Shown: positions 8,819 through 17,508 of the stretch, in pieces | How positions within the stretch are numbered: position 1 is the stretch's first letter | Layout of the letters: each line of letters starts with the position of its first letter | Assembly (NCBI RefSeq): GCF_007341385.1 | Contig: NZ_VJYD01000005.1 | Span: 1-64,000, forward strand | From: Flavobacterium daemonense | GTDB lineage: Bacteria > Bacteroidota > Bacteroidia > Flavobacteriales > Flavobacteriaceae | Direction of reading: 5' to 3' | Length of the DNA: 64,000 nt | Translations under genes and position numbers: made by a program | The notes under the pieces: model-generated | What the model was told of the DNA's origin: nothing | What the model saw: the letters and a program-made list of their open reading frames with translations, nothing else | Databases searched by the model: none

Positions 8819-9010
8819 TTATTTTTTCATAGTTGCATCAGTTTTTGGAGCTTCAGTTTTTGCTGATTTTTCTTTTTTATCAGACTTGTGATTATGGTGT
8901 TTTGTTGCTTTTACCTCTTTTGCCGGTGCAGCCTGAGTTGGTGCAGTTTGAGCATTCACCATTACACTTGTTCCTAAAACTAATACTGCTGCCATCAATA
9001 AATTTTTCAT
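8819..9010 (-). CDS. Small secreted Lys/Ala-rich protein, copy 2
   Basis: A 63-residue protein with signal peptide MKNLLMAAVLVLGTSVMVNA and a basic mature part rich in Lys, Ala, Thr and His (KHHNHKSDKKEK). It is a paralogue of the products at 6314-6499 and 9062-9277. It lies 51 nt downstream of copy 3 on the same strand with no separate promoter that I can see, so the two are probably one operon. The His-rich stretch is unique to this copy and might bind metal (inference). Confidence 0.78.
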   Translation of the reverse strand: MKNLLMAAVLVLGTSVMVNAQTAPTQAAPAKEVKATKHHNHKSDKKEKSAKTEAPKTDATMKK

Positions 9011-9061
9011 GATTTCTAATTTTTTAAGTTAATGTTTATTTATTCTTTTAAGTTGTTTTTC

Positions 9062-9277
9062 TTATTTTTTTACTTTTGCCGGTACTGGAGGCGGTGCCGG
9101 TGTCGCTTTTGTAGCTTCAGCTTTTACTGATTTTGTTTTTTTATCAGCTTTGTTTTTTGGTTCTTTTGTAGCTTTTGCTTCTTTTGCAGGAGTTGTTTTA
9201 ACATCTTGTGCAGGAAATGCATGAACCATTGCACTAGTTCCTAAAACAGCTACTAATAGCATCAATAAATTTCTCAT
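9062..9277 (-). CDS. Small secreted Lys/Ala-rich protein, copy 3
   Basis: A 71-residue protein with signal peptide MRNLLMLLVAVLGTSAMVHA and a mature part of Lys, Ala, Pro and Thr repeats ending in a proline stretch (APPPVPAK). It is the first gene of a two-gene unit with copy 2. Its promoter holds the same tandem-repeat arrangement as copy 1. Function is unknown; extreme basic composition and export suggest an envelope or periplasmic buffering or coating role. Confidence 0.78.
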   Translation of the reverse strand: MRNLLMLLVAVLGTSAMVHAFPAQDVKTTPAKEAKATKEPKNKADKKTKSVKAEATKATPAPPPVPAKVKK

Positions 9278-9319
9278 GATTTCTAAATTTTAAAATTAAT
9301 TACCTTTTATTTTACAGAT

Positions 9320-9356
9320 CAAAATTACCTTCGTAAAATGAAGAAAAAATGAAGAA
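9320..9356 (-). promoter_or_regulatory. Promoter with tandem 11-bp operator, small protein copy 3
   Basis: The plus strand shows AAAATGAAGAA twice in direct tandem (9335-9345, 9346-9356). The -7 element TAATTTTG (9320-9327, minus) lies with its edge 9 nt from the core AATGAAG, exactly the distance seen before copy 1 although the rest of the two regions differs. This supports a shared activator site. Confidence 0.6.
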
Positions 9357-9406
9357 TTCTTACAATCTGAATATTTTAACGAGACATTAACGCTTTGCGG
9401 GATTTT

Positions 9407-9522
9407 ACCATATAAGTTATATAAGTTGATTTAAATATTCTCGTTCAATAAATATTAGACACACTGCTGTGCGTCTCTACAGCGTGTGCGCTGGAAAAAT
9501 GAACTTATATAACTTATATGGT
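9407..9522. repeat. Inverted-repeat element with nested palindrome
   Basis: Most of the 315-nt gap before polA. Perfect 21-bp arms (9407-9427 and 9502-9522, beginning ACCATATAAG) enclose a second imperfect palindrome, TAGACACACTGCTGTGCGTCTCTA, whose relatives occur at 23721-23746 and 58075-58100. A diverged copy of the outer element is at 49816-49944. No coding potential. It looks like a non-autonomous intergenic repeat family. Confidence 0.75.
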
Positions 9523-9592
9523 GGAAAAAAATTCTTGCTAGTCTAATTTTTGCGACCTCAATTGTTTATTTTTACAGACTAATATTTTTAAT

Positions 9593-12433
9593 ATGTCAAC
9601 TCAAAAACGTCTTTTTCTTCTTGATGCTTATGCATTAATTTTCCGCGGTTACTATGCCTTTATCAAAAACCCGAGAATCAACTCAAAAGGAATGGATACA
9701 TCTGCAATTATGGGTTTTATGAACTCCCTTTTGGATGTTATTAAAAGAGAAAAACCAGATCATCTTGCTGTTGCTTTTGACAAAGGCGGAAGTCAGTTAC
9801 GAAATGACTTGTTTCCAGAGTACAAAGCAAATCGCGACGTTACGCCCGAAGCAATCAAAATTGCCGTACCTTATATATGCGAATTATTAAAAGCAATGCA
9901 TATTCCGATTATTGAAGTCGAAGGTTTTGAAGCCGATGACTTAATTGGAACAATTGCAAAACAAGCCGAAAAAGAAAACTATAAAGTTTTTATGGTTACG
10001 CCTGATAAGGATTTTGCTCAATTGGTTTCTGAAAACATCTTTATGTACAAACCGGCTCGTATGGGCAACGGAATTGAAATTTGGGGCGTTCCTGAAGTAT
10101 TAGAAAAATTTGAAATCGATCGTCCAGAACAAGTAATTGATTTTCTTGGAATGATGGGCGACGCCGCCGATAACATTCCGGGACTTCCTGGTGTTGGTGA
10201 AGTTACAGCCAAAAAACTTTTGAAAGAATTTGGCACAATGGAAAACCTTTTGGCTAATACAGACAAGCTGAAAGGAAAAATGAAAGAAAACATTGAGGCT
10301 AATAAAGAAAAAGGATTATTGTCTAAAAAACTGGCTACAATTTTATTAGATTGTCCGGTAACTTTTGATGAAAATGATTATGAGCTTACACGTCCCGACA
10401 TTGAAAAAACCGATGCTATTTTTCAGGAATTAGAATTTAGAAGAATGGCGGAACAATTTGATAATTTGTTTAAAACTGATGGAACTCAAACAACCACTCC
10501 TGCAGAACCAGATGCCAAATTATACAAAAAACCACAGCCTAAAAATGAAGATCAATTTGATTTGTTTGGAAGCGCTTCCGCAGATGAAGATGCAGAAACG
10601 CCAAGAACTTCATTTTACAGTACTTTAGAAAACACTGAACATTCTTATCAGATTGTCCAAGGTGATTTAGGAATTAAATTGCTTTTACAGAATTTACAAA
10701 AACAAACTTCGGTTTGTTTTGATACAGAAACTACAGGAATTGATGCACTGCATGCCGAACTTGTTGGAATGTCCTTTTCATACGAAAAAGGAAAAGCATT
10801 TTATGTTCCGTTTCCAGAAAGTCAGGAAGAAGCAAAAGCTTTAGTTGACAAATTTGTTCCGTTTTTTGAAAATGAAAACATCGAGAAAATTGGACAGAAT
10901 TTAAAATACGATTTGAAAATCCTTGCTAATTACGGCGTTACTGTAAAAGGAAAACTTTTTGATACGATGATTGCGCATTATTTGATCAATCCAGATATGC
11001 GCCATAATATGGATATATTGGCTGAAACGTATTTGAAATATTCTCCAAAATCAATTGAAACTTTAATTGGCAAAAAAGGAAAAAATCAAATTTCGATGCG
11101 TGATGTCCCTTTAGAAGATATTAAAGAATACGCTGCCGAAGATGCTGATGTTACGTTGCAATTAAAAGAAATTTTTACAACTGAATTAGACAAAACCGAA
11201 ACTAAAAAACTGTTTGATGAAATCGAAATTCCGTTAGTAAGCGTTTTAGCGGCAATGGAAACAGAAGGTATTCGTTTGGATGTAGATTTCTTAAAAGCAA
11301 TGTCATCAGAAATGGATGTCGAAATCAAATCTTTAGAACAACAGATTTACGAAACCGCTGGCGAAAAATTCAATCTTGCTTCTCCAAAACAGCTGGGAGA
11401 TATTTTATTTGACAAACTAAAAATTGGCGGTGCAAAACAAAAGAAAACCAAAACAGGTCAATATGCAACCGGAGAGGAAGTTTTGACTTATTTGGCAAAT
11501 GATAATCCAATTGTAAAGCAAATTTTAGATTGGCGTCAAATGGTGAAATTGCAAAGCACTTATATTTTGGCTTTGCCAGAACAAGTTGATAAAAAGACTT
11601 TACGCGTCCATACTGATTATATGCAGACTGTTGCCGCAACGGGACGTCTGAGTTCTAATAATCCGAACTTGCAGAATATCCCGATTCGTACAGAAAGAGG
11701 ACGTCAAATCCGTAAAGCTTTCGTGGCACGCGATGAAAATCATACTTTAATCTCTGCAGATTACTCGCAAATTGAGTTACGAATTATCGCTGCTTTGAGT
11801 GGCGAAGAAAACATGATTAAAGCATTCCAAGACGGAGAAGATATCCATAAAGCAACGGCTTCAAAAGTATTTAATGTTGCTTTAGAAGAAGTTTCGCGCG
11901 AACAAAGAAGCAACGCAAAAACAGTAAACTTCGGAATTATATATGGTGTTTCTGCTTTCGGTTTGAGCAATCAAACGTCATTATCAAGAAGCGAAAGTGC
12001 GGCTTTGATCGAAGCGTATTATAAAACGTATCCACGATTAAGATCGTACATTAACGAGCAAATAGAATTTGCACGCGAAAAAGGCTACGTTCAAACGATT
12101 TTAGGTCGTCGTCGTTATTTAAAAGATATTAATTCGGCAAACGCAGTGGTGCGAAGTGCTGCGGAACGAAATGCGGTTAACGCACCAATTCAAGGAAGCG
12201 CTGCAGATGTAATTAAAATCGCGATGATCAACATTCACAAAAAATTACAGGACGAAAACTGGAAATCTAAGATGTTGCTTCAGGTTCATGATGAGCTTGT
12301 GTTCGATGTTCATAATGACGAACTCGAAAAAATCCAGCCAATGATCAAACACGAAATGGAAAATGCTTTTAAAATGGCGGTTCCTTTGGAAGTTGAATTA
12401 GGTTTAGGTAAAGATTGGTTAGAAGCGCATTAA
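9593..12433 (+). CDS. polA: DNA polymerase I
   Basis: A 946-residue, three-domain Pol I. The 5' nuclease domain (about 1-290) has LLDAYALIFRGYYAF and EADDLIGT. The 3'-5' exonuclease domain begins with CFDTETTG near residue 376 and retains IGQNLKYDL and YAAEDADVT, so proofreading residues are present. The polymerase domain has motif A DYSQIELR (about 723), motif B RSNAKTVNFGIIYG and motif C QVHDELVF (about 897). Function: Okazaki fragment processing and repair synthesis. It is monocistronic; no strict TAnnTTTG element stands directly upstream. Confidence 0.98.
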   Translation: MSTQKRLFLLDAYALIFRGYYAFIKNPRINSKGMDTSAIMGFMNSLLDVIKREKPDHLAVAFDKGGSQLRNDLFPEYKANRDVTPEAIKIAVPYICELLKAMHIPIIEVEGFEADDLIGTIAKQAEKENYKVFMVTPDKDFAQLVSENIFMYKPARMGNGIEIWGVPEVLEKFEIDRPEQVIDFLGMMGDAADNIPGLPGVGEVTAKKLLKEFGTMENLLANTDKLKGKMKENIEANKEKGLLSKKLATILLDCPVTFDENDYELTRPDIEKTDAIFQELEFRRMAEQFDNLFKTDGTQTTTPAEPDAKLYKKPQPKNEDQFDLFGSASADEDAETPRTSFYSTLENTEHSYQIVQGDLGIKLLLQNLQKQTSVCFDTETTGIDALHAELVGMSFSYEKGKAFYVPFPESQEEAKALVDKFVPFFENENIEKIGQNLKYDLKILANYGVTVKGKLFDTMIAHYLINPDMRHNMDILAETYLKYSPKSIETLIGKKGKNQISMRDVPLEDIKEYAAEDADVTLQLKEIFTTELDKTETKKLFDEIEIPLVSVLAAMETEGIRLDVDFLKAMSSEMDVEIKSLEQQIYETAGEKFNLASPKQLGDILFDKLKIGGAKQKKTKTGQYATGEEVLTYLANDNPIVKQILDWRQMVKLQSTYILALPEQVDKKTLRVHTDYMQTVAATGRLSSNNPNLQNIPIRTERGRQIRKAFVARDENHTLISADYSQIELRIIAALSGEENMIKAFQDGEDIHKATASKVFNVALEEVSREQRSNAKTVNFGIIYGVSAFGLSNQTSLSRSESAALIEAYYKTYPRLRSYINEQIEFAREKGYVQTILGRRRYLKDINSANAVVRSAAERNAVNAPIQGSAADVIKIAMINIHKKLQDENWKSKMLLQVHDELVFDVHNDELEKIQPMIKHEMENAFKMAVPLEVELGLGKDWLEAH

Positions 12434-12486
12434 ATTATTTTAGATTTTTGACTTTAGATTTTAGATTTCTGAACCTTCGCAATCTT

Positions 12487-12572
12487 GTCTTTGCGAGGAA
12501 CGAAGCAATCTCATTTACTAGATCAAACTTTGTGTCTCATTTTAGTGAGATTGCTTCATTCCTCGCAATGAC
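12487..12572. repeat. REP-like inverted repeat (GCGAGGAACGAAGCAATC type)
   Basis: Arms 12487-12513 and 12546-12572 are near-perfect inverted copies built on TTGCGAGGAACGAAGCAATC. Further copies are at 49011-49083, and a single arm is at 39631-39657. Located between polA and the LacI-type gene. Confidence 0.75.
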
Positions 12573-12590
12573 ACACAAATTGTATAATAA

Positions 12591-12625
12591 AAAAGGACCG
12601 TTCTTACGAACAGTCCTTTTTTTTT
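12591..12625 (-). terminator. Terminator of the LacI-type gene
   Basis: Stem AAAAGGACCGTTC / GAACAGTCCTTTT with loop TTAC (one G-A mismatch), 15 nt beyond the stop of the minus-strand regulator. T and A runs on both sides could let it act on either strand. Confidence 0.7.
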
Positions 12626-12639
12626 ATCAAATCTATTTT

Positions 12640-13668
12640 TTACTTAACTTTTCTAGTCGATTCTCTTTCTTTTAAAACCGTCTTAATAACGATGGTTTCA
12701 TAATCAGAAGTTTCTTCTTCGCTTTCTTCCAATCTTTTGATCAATCGTTTTGCAGCAACTTCACCAATTTCAATTCCGTGCTGGCTTACTGTTGTCAAAC
12801 TTGGAGACAAACGTCTTGAAGCTAAAATTCCGTCAGCAAAACCAATGATCGAAATGTCTTCTGGAACTCTAAAACCTTTTTTCAAACTTACTCTCAAAGC
12901 GGCAACCGAATCATTTTCATCCAAAGCAAAAATAGCATCGATTTTGTGATCAAAAAGACCATCAATTTTGGCTTTCATATCATCTTCCGAATCGGTTCTT
13001 AAAATGATTTTTTCGTTAACCGGAATATTATTGTCTTTTAAAGCTTTCAAATATCCGTCGGCTCTTAATTTTCCAACACTTAAATTATCTACAGAAGAAA
13101 TAAGCGCGATATTTTTACATCCTAAATTAATTAAATGCTGCGTTGAGTTTAAAGCCGAATCAAAATCGTCAACTACTACTTTATCACATTCTACTTCATC
13201 TGCAATTCGGTCAAACATTACAATTGGAGTACCATCATTTATAATAGCCGAAAAATGATTGTAATCCTGTAATTTTTGAGCTTCCTCAGAAACTGAAAGA
13301 ATGAATCCGTCAATTGTTCCGTTGCTCAACATTTCAAGTGTATGAACTTCTTTCTCTAAAGATTCATTCGAAATACAAGTAATTACATTATATCCTTTTT
13401 TGTCTGCCACTTTTTCGATACCGCTAAACACTTTCGCGAAAAAAGAGTTCAATATATTAGGTATAATTACACCAATTGTTTTGGTTTTACGATTTTTTAA
13501 ATTCAGACCAATAACATTCGGCTTGTAATTTTTGAGTTTGGCATACTCCTTAATCTTCACCTTCGTCTGCTCACTGATTTCTGGACTGTCATTTAATGCC
13601 TTAGACACCGTAGACACAGAAACACCTAGTTCTTTCGCAATTTGTTTAAGAGTTGCTTTAGCTTTCAT
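12640..13668 (-). CDS. LacI/GalR-family transcriptional regulator
   Basis: A 342-residue regulator. The N-terminal helix-turn-helix (TLKQIAKELGVSVSTVSKAL, 6-25) and hinge YKPNVIGLNLK are typical. The rest is a periplasmic-binding-protein-like effector domain starting at TIGVIIPNILNSFF. Such proteins usually repress sugar genes, but no sugar gene is adjacent; polA and the ferritin-like genes flank it, so its target and ligand are unknown. A good promoter (13694-13726) precedes it. Confidence 0.93.
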   Translation of the reverse strand: MKAKATLKQIAKELGVSVSTVSKALNDSPEISEQTKVKIKEYAKLKNYKPNVIGLNLKNRKTKTIGVIIPNILNSFFAKVFSGIEKVADKKGYNVITCISNESLEKEVHTLEMLSNGTIDGFILSVSEEAQKLQDYNHFSAIINDGTPIVMFDRIADEVECDKVVVDDFDSALNSTQHLINLGCKNIALISSVDNLSVGKLRADGYLKALKDNNIPVNEKIILRTDSEDDMKAKIDGLFDHKIDAIFALDENDSVAALRVSLKKGFRVPEDISIIGFADGILASRRLSPSLTTVSQHGIEIGEVAAKRLIKRLEESEEETSDYETIVIKTVLKERESTRKVK

Positions 13669-13693
13669 CTAATAAAATTTTATCTAATTAATA

Positions 13694-13726
13694 CAAATAT
13701 AGTAGAATTACCTAAAATAAAACAAA
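13694..13726 (-). promoter_or_regulatory. Promoter of LacI-type gene
   Basis: On the minus strand TTTG (13723-13726), 21 nt, then TATATTTG (13694-13701), about 26 nt before the start codon. Confidence 0.6.
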
Positions 13727-13863
13727 AAAGCCCTACCACTATTTAAAATTATAAAGCCTTTTTTAAAATAAAATTAAAAAATAGCGCTTATCCAAAACCG
13801 TATGCTGCTTAATCTCGTTAATAACTTAATACATGTTATTAACCTTAATAAAAACCTTTGATT

Positions 13864-14610
13864 ATGAAAAACGAAGTTAAAATTCATGAAGTTGACCCTT
13901 CACTGGATAGCAGAAGGAGCTTTCTTAAGCTCAGTGGACTAACATTAGTTACCGCAGGTTTGGTTTTAGCTGGTTGCAGCAACAATGATGATGATAACAA
14001 TATGCAGGACAATACCCTGCCAGGCATAAAGGACGGAGTGTTTGATTTAGGCTCAGGAGATTTTGGCGTATTAACGTACGCGTATGCTCTTGAACAATTA
14101 GAAGCCGATTTTTATACGAAAGTTGTAAACGCCTCAAATTTCAATTCTACTTTTAGTGATATCGAACGCCAAGTTCTGACCGATTTATATCATCATGAAG
14201 TAATTCACAGAGATTTTTTCAAAGCCGCTTTGACTGGAGCACTTCCAGATCCTGGCACACAACTGCTTCCCTCCTTGGCATTCAACTATGGTTCCATGAA
14301 TTTTAATAGCCGCAACGAAGTTCTTGCTACCGCAAAAGCACTTGAAGATACTGGTGTTGCCGCATACAATGGCGCAGGAAAACTAATTAAAAGTGCCGAC
14401 TATTTATTATTAGCTGGAAAAATTGTTTCTGTAGAAGCAAGACATGCATCTGCAATAAGAAGCTTAATCAACCCAAATTCTAAAGATTTTGCTGGTGACG
14501 ATATTATAAGCACATCAACTGGTTTAGATGCAGCGAAAGATCCTTCCAAAATTCTACCTATTGCCGGAGGATTTATCACTACAAAATTCACTGCCAAATA
14601 TTTACCTTAA
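13864..14610 (+). CDS. Ferritin-like domain lipoprotein with Tat signal
   Basis: A 248-residue protein. The N-terminus has a twin-arginine motif (SRRSFLK) followed by a hydrophobic stretch and a lipobox LAGC, so it is likely exported folded and lipidated. The mature part is a Ferritin_2-type four-helix bundle with candidate metal ligands in LEQLEADFY, HHEVIHRDF, ALEDTGVAAY and VEARHASAI. The ATG at 13864 is chosen; a TTG two codons earlier is possible. It is followed 26 nt later by a paralogue. Members occur in Bacteroidota; function (diiron oxidase or metal storage) is unproven. Confidence 0.88.
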   Translation: MKNEVKIHEVDPSLDSRRSFLKLSGLTLVTAGLVLAGCSNNDDDNNMQDNTLPGIKDGVFDLGSGDFGVLTYAYALEQLEADFYTKVVNASNFNSTFSDIERQVLTDLYHHEVIHRDFFKAALTGALPDPGTQLLPSLAFNYGSMNFNSRNEVLATAKALEDTGVAAYNGAGKLIKSADYLLLAGKIVSVEARHASAIRSLINPNSKDFAGDDIISTSTGLDAAKDPSKILPIAGGFITTKFTAKYLP

Positions 14611-14636
14611 TCTTAACTAGCTAAAACTTAGAAATT

Positions 14637-15449
14637 ATGAATATTTTAAAATTTATAGAAACTTTTACTGATGATAGCTTAATAGCAAGAACTGGCTCAA
14701 GAAGAGACAGTTTTAATCAGTTTGGAAATATTGGAAGAAATCTCGCGCTAGCTTCAATCCCTTTTGGATTATCTGCAATGGCTAATAAAGCGCTTGCTAA
14801 AGATATAACGCCAACACCAGCCACGCCAATTGGAGCTTTGCAATTTGCACTGACTTTAGAATATCTAGAAAACGAATTTTATGCTATGGCTTTAGATTCT
14901 GGTGTAATTCCTGCATCAGAAAACGGAGGACGCGACTTAAAAGTTTTTCAGCAAATTGCGGCACATGAATCAAATCATGTCAAATTTTTAATTGCAGGAC
15001 TGGGCGGTACAATGAGTGCAAATTTTGTTGCAAAACCCACTTTTGATTTTACTGTAGGAGGAGCATTTGATCCTTTTCATGATTATCCAACTTTTTTGGC
15101 ATTGGCACAAGCCTTTGAAGATACAGGCGTAAGAGCTTATAAAGGTCAGGCAGCTAATTTAATAACAACACCCGATTTATTGACTGCTGCATTGCAAATA
15201 CATTCGGTTGAAGCGCGACATGCATCTGAAGTTCGTCGCTTGCGCGGATTGAAAGGATGGATTTCAAATGCAGAACGAGGCGCCGGTATGCCACCAGCAA
15301 CTCAAGCCGTTTACGATGGCGAAGGTGTTACCATGCAGGCAGGGTTCAATACATCAACAGCTTTTGGAGCTTCCGCAGGATCAGAAGCTTACGACGAACC
15401 GCTGAACACACAGCAAGTTGTTGACATTGCAAATTTGTTTATTGTTTAA
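14637..15449 (+). CDS. Ferritin-like domain protein, exported paralogue
   Basis: A 270-residue protein with the same core as the preceding gene: TLEYLENEFY, AAHESNHVKFL, AFEDTGVRAY and HSVEARHASEVRRL give the expected Glu/His metal-ligand pattern. The N-terminus has SRRDSFNQFGNIGRN and a weakly hydrophobic stretch up to ANKALA, so a Tat signal is likely but there is no lipobox. Two-gene operon with the lipoprotein. The pair may form a mixed assembly (inference). Confidence 0.87.
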   Translation: MNILKFIETFTDDSLIARTGSRRDSFNQFGNIGRNLALASIPFGLSAMANKALAKDITPTPATPIGALQFALTLEYLENEFYAMALDSGVIPASENGGRDLKVFQQIAAHESNHVKFLIAGLGGTMSANFVAKPTFDFTVGGAFDPFHDYPTFLALAQAFEDTGVRAYKGQAANLITTPDLLTAALQIHSVEARHASEVRRLRGLKGWISNAERGAGMPPATQAVYDGEGVTMQAGFNTSTAFGASAGSEAYDEPLNTQQVVDIANLFIV

Positions 15450-15469
15450 CAAAATAATTCTAAATATTG

Positions 15470-15506
15470 AACCACCTTCGCGTTATCGTGAAGGTGGTTT
15501 TTTTTT
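15470..15506 (+). terminator. Terminator after the ferritin-like pair
   Basis: Stem AACCACCTTC / GAAGGTGGTT with a short loop region and a run of nine T. Confidence 0.85.
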
Positions 15507-15567
15507 AATGTTTTAAATATAAAACTGACACCCTGATTTTCAGGATATAAAATATTCTTTTCAGGTA

Positions 15568-15598
15568 TTTGGTTTTAAAATAATTAATTGTACTTTTG
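15568..15598 (+). promoter_or_regulatory. Promoter of rplM-rpsI
   Basis: TTTG (15568-15571), 19 nt, TACTTTTG (15591-15598): an exact match to the Bacteroidota consensus and spacing. Confidence 0.8.
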
Positions 15599-15599
15599 C

Positions 15600-15617
15600 A
15601 TCCCCTTTATTGGGGAT
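15600..15617 (+). promoter_or_regulatory. Leader hairpin at the rplM transcript start
   Basis: ATCCCC / GGGGAT with loop TTTATT lies immediately after the -7 element, so it would be at the extreme 5' end of the mRNA. It could stabilise the transcript or take part in ribosomal-protein feedback; neither is shown. Confidence 0.4.
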
Positions 15618-15641
15618 GGAATGTTTAATTAAAATAATATT

Positions 15642-16097
15642 ATGGACGCATTAAGCTACAAAACAGTTTCAGCTAGCAAAGCCACTGTAACTAAAGAGTG
15701 GATTGTTGTTGACGCTGAAGGTCATAACTTAGGACGTCTTGCTTCAAAGGTTGCAATGATCTTAAGAGGTAAGTACAAGCCAAGTTACACACCGCACGTT
15801 GACTGTGGAGATAACGTAATTGTTATCAACTCAGAAAAAATTAACCTTACAGGTACAAAAATGAATGACAAAATTTACATGCGTCATACAGGTTACCCAG
15901 GAGGACAAAGAACTTTAACTGCTAAAGTATTGCAATCTAAAAACCCTGCATTATTAGTAGAAAAAGCTGTAAAAGGTATGTTGCCTAAAAACAAATTAGG
16001 TGCTGAACTTTTTAGAAATCTAAATGTTGTTGTAGGAGCTGAGCACAAACACGGAGCTCAAAAACCTAGAACTGTTAACCTAAATGATCTTAAGTAA
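15642..16097 (+). CDS. rplM: 50S ribosomal protein L13
   Basis: A 151-residue L13, normal length. Recognisable by WIVVDAEGHNLGRLAS, GKYKPSYTPHVDCGD and MRHTGYPGG. Early-assembly large-subunit protein. Its stop codon overlaps the rpsI start by one base (TAATG), so the two are translationally coupled as in most bacteria. Confidence 0.98.
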   Translation: MDALSYKTVSASKATVTKEWIVVDAEGHNLGRLASKVAMILRGKYKPSYTPHVDCGDNVIVINSEKINLTGTKMNDKIYMRHTGYPGGQRTLTAKVLQSKNPALLVEKAVKGMLPKNKLGAELFRNLNVVVGAEHKHGAQKPRTVNLNDLK

Positions 16098-16483
16098 TGG
16101 GAGTTATTCACAAAATCGGTAGAAGAAAAACCGCTGTTGCTCGTGTATATGTTTCTGAAGGAACAGGAACTATCACTGTAAACAAAAAAGAATTCGCAAC
16201 TTACTTTCCAACTGCAACTTTACAATACAAAGTTTTACAACCATTGTCTATGACAGAAAATGTAAACAACTTTGACGTTAAAGTAAACGTTTACGGAGGT
16301 GGTACAACTGGTCAGGCAGAAGCTGTAAGAATGGCATTAGCACGCGTAATGTGTGAAGTTAACGCTGAAAACAGAGGAATCCTTAAACCAGAAGGTTTAT
16401 TAACAAGAGACCCAAGAATGGTTGAACGTAAGAAATTCGGTCAGAAGAAAGCTCGTAAGAGATTCCAATTCTCTAAACGTTAA
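16097..16483 (+). CDS. rpsI: 30S ribosomal protein S9
   Basis: A 128-residue S9 starting IHKIGRRKTAVARVY and ending with the conserved basic tail KKFGQKKARKRFQFSKR whose C-terminal Lys-Arg reaches the ribosomal P site. Overlaps rplM by one base. Confidence 0.98.
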   Translation: MGVIHKIGRRKTAVARVYVSEGTGTITVNKKEFATYFPTATLQYKVLQPLSMTENVNNFDVKVNVYGGGTTGQAEAVRMALARVMCEVNAENRGILKPEGLLTRDPRMVERKKFGQKKARKRFQFSKR

Positions 16484-16490
16484 TATTACC

Positions 16491-16515
16491 TGTCTTGTTC
16501 AGATGGGACAAGACA
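16491..16515 (+). terminator. Hairpin after rpsI, weak terminator or attenuator
   Basis: TGTCTTGT / ACAAGACA with a 9-nt loop, 7 nt after rpsI. No strong T run follows, so partial read-through into rpsB is possible. Confidence 0.4.
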
Positions 16516-16729
16516 TTATCAATTATTTATTGAAATTAAAAAACACAGTTATTGTTGCTCTCCTATCGAGGTAGGAAATAGTTTAGCATCTAAATGAAAC
16601 TGGGATTGAAAGATTAAAAGATTGAATAATTAAAAGATTACAACTGAAATTTTTTAAATCTTTAAATTTTTAAATCATTAAATCCATAACGGGACATTGC
16701 TAATCAACAGAACGTAAACTAGTACAAAA

Positions 16730-17494
16730 ATGGCAAACAAAATAGAAGTAAAAGAATTACTAGAAGCAGGTGTTCACTTCGGACACATGACTAGAAAATG
16801 GGATCCAAATATGGCTCCTTACATTTATATGGAGCGTAATGGTATTCACATTATCAATCTATATAAAACTGCAGCTAAAATTGAAGAGGCTAATGAAGCT
16901 TTGAAAAAAATCGCTGCATCAGGTAGAAAAATCTTATTCGTAGCTACCAAAAAACAAGCAAAAGACATCGTTGCTGATAAAGCAAAAGCTGCAAACATGC
17001 CTTACATCACTGAAAGATGGCCAGGTGGAATGCTAACTAACTTCGTAACTATCAGAAAGGCAGTTAAAAAAATGTCTTCTATCGATAAAATGAAGAAAGA
17101 TGGTACTTTCAACACTCTATCTAAAAAAGAGCGTTTGCAAGTTGATCGTCTACGTGCTAAATTAGAGAAAAACTTAGGTTCAATCGCTGACATGTCTAGA
17201 CTACCAGCTGCATTGTTCGTAGTAGATATCAAAGCTGAACACATCGCAATAAAAGAAGCTCAAAAATTAAACATTCCAGTTTTCGCAATGGTTGATACGA
17301 ATTCTGACCCAAGAGAGGTTGATTACGTGATTCCTGCAAATGATGACGCTTCTAAATCAATTGACAAAATTTTATCTTTAGTGACTACTGCAGTAATCGA
17401 AGGTCTTTCTGACAGAGGTGCTGAAAAAGAAGTTGAAGTAGCTGAAGAAGCTCCAGCTGCTGAGGCTGAAGCTGCTCCTGCAACTGAAGAATAA
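16730..17494 (+). CDS. rpsB: 30S ribosomal protein S2
   Basis: A 254-residue S2 (ELLEAGVHFGHMTRKWDPNM, RKILFVATKKQA, ERWPGGMLTNF, DTNSDP). The tail is a 20-25 residue acidic Ala/Glu extension. Paired with tsf as in most bacteria. The 246-nt leader contains inverted AT-rich repeats (16616-16682) and no clear promoter. Confidence 0.97.
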   Translation: MANKIEVKELLEAGVHFGHMTRKWDPNMAPYIYMERNGIHIINLYKTAAKIEEANEALKKIAASGRKILFVATKKQAKDIVADKAKAANMPYITERWPGGMLTNFVTIRKAVKKMSSIDKMKKDGTFNTLSKKERLQVDRLRAKLEKNLGSIADMSRLPAALFVVDIKAEHIAIKEAQKLNIPVFAMVDTNSDPREVDYVIPANDDASKSIDKILSLVTTAVIEGLSDRGAEKEVEVAEEAPAAEAEAAPATEE

Positions 17495-17508
17495 ATCAAA
17501 TTTTAAAT

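Noticed and set aside
9457..9480. Possible small RNA or transcription factor site before polA
   Set aside because: The palindrome belongs to a dispersed repeat also present at 23721 and 58075, so a gene-specific role is unlikely.
12415..12675. 86-residue ORF downstream of polA
   Set aside because: It is made from the polA 3' end, a REP inverted repeat and a terminator; low-complexity Phe-rich product with no family.
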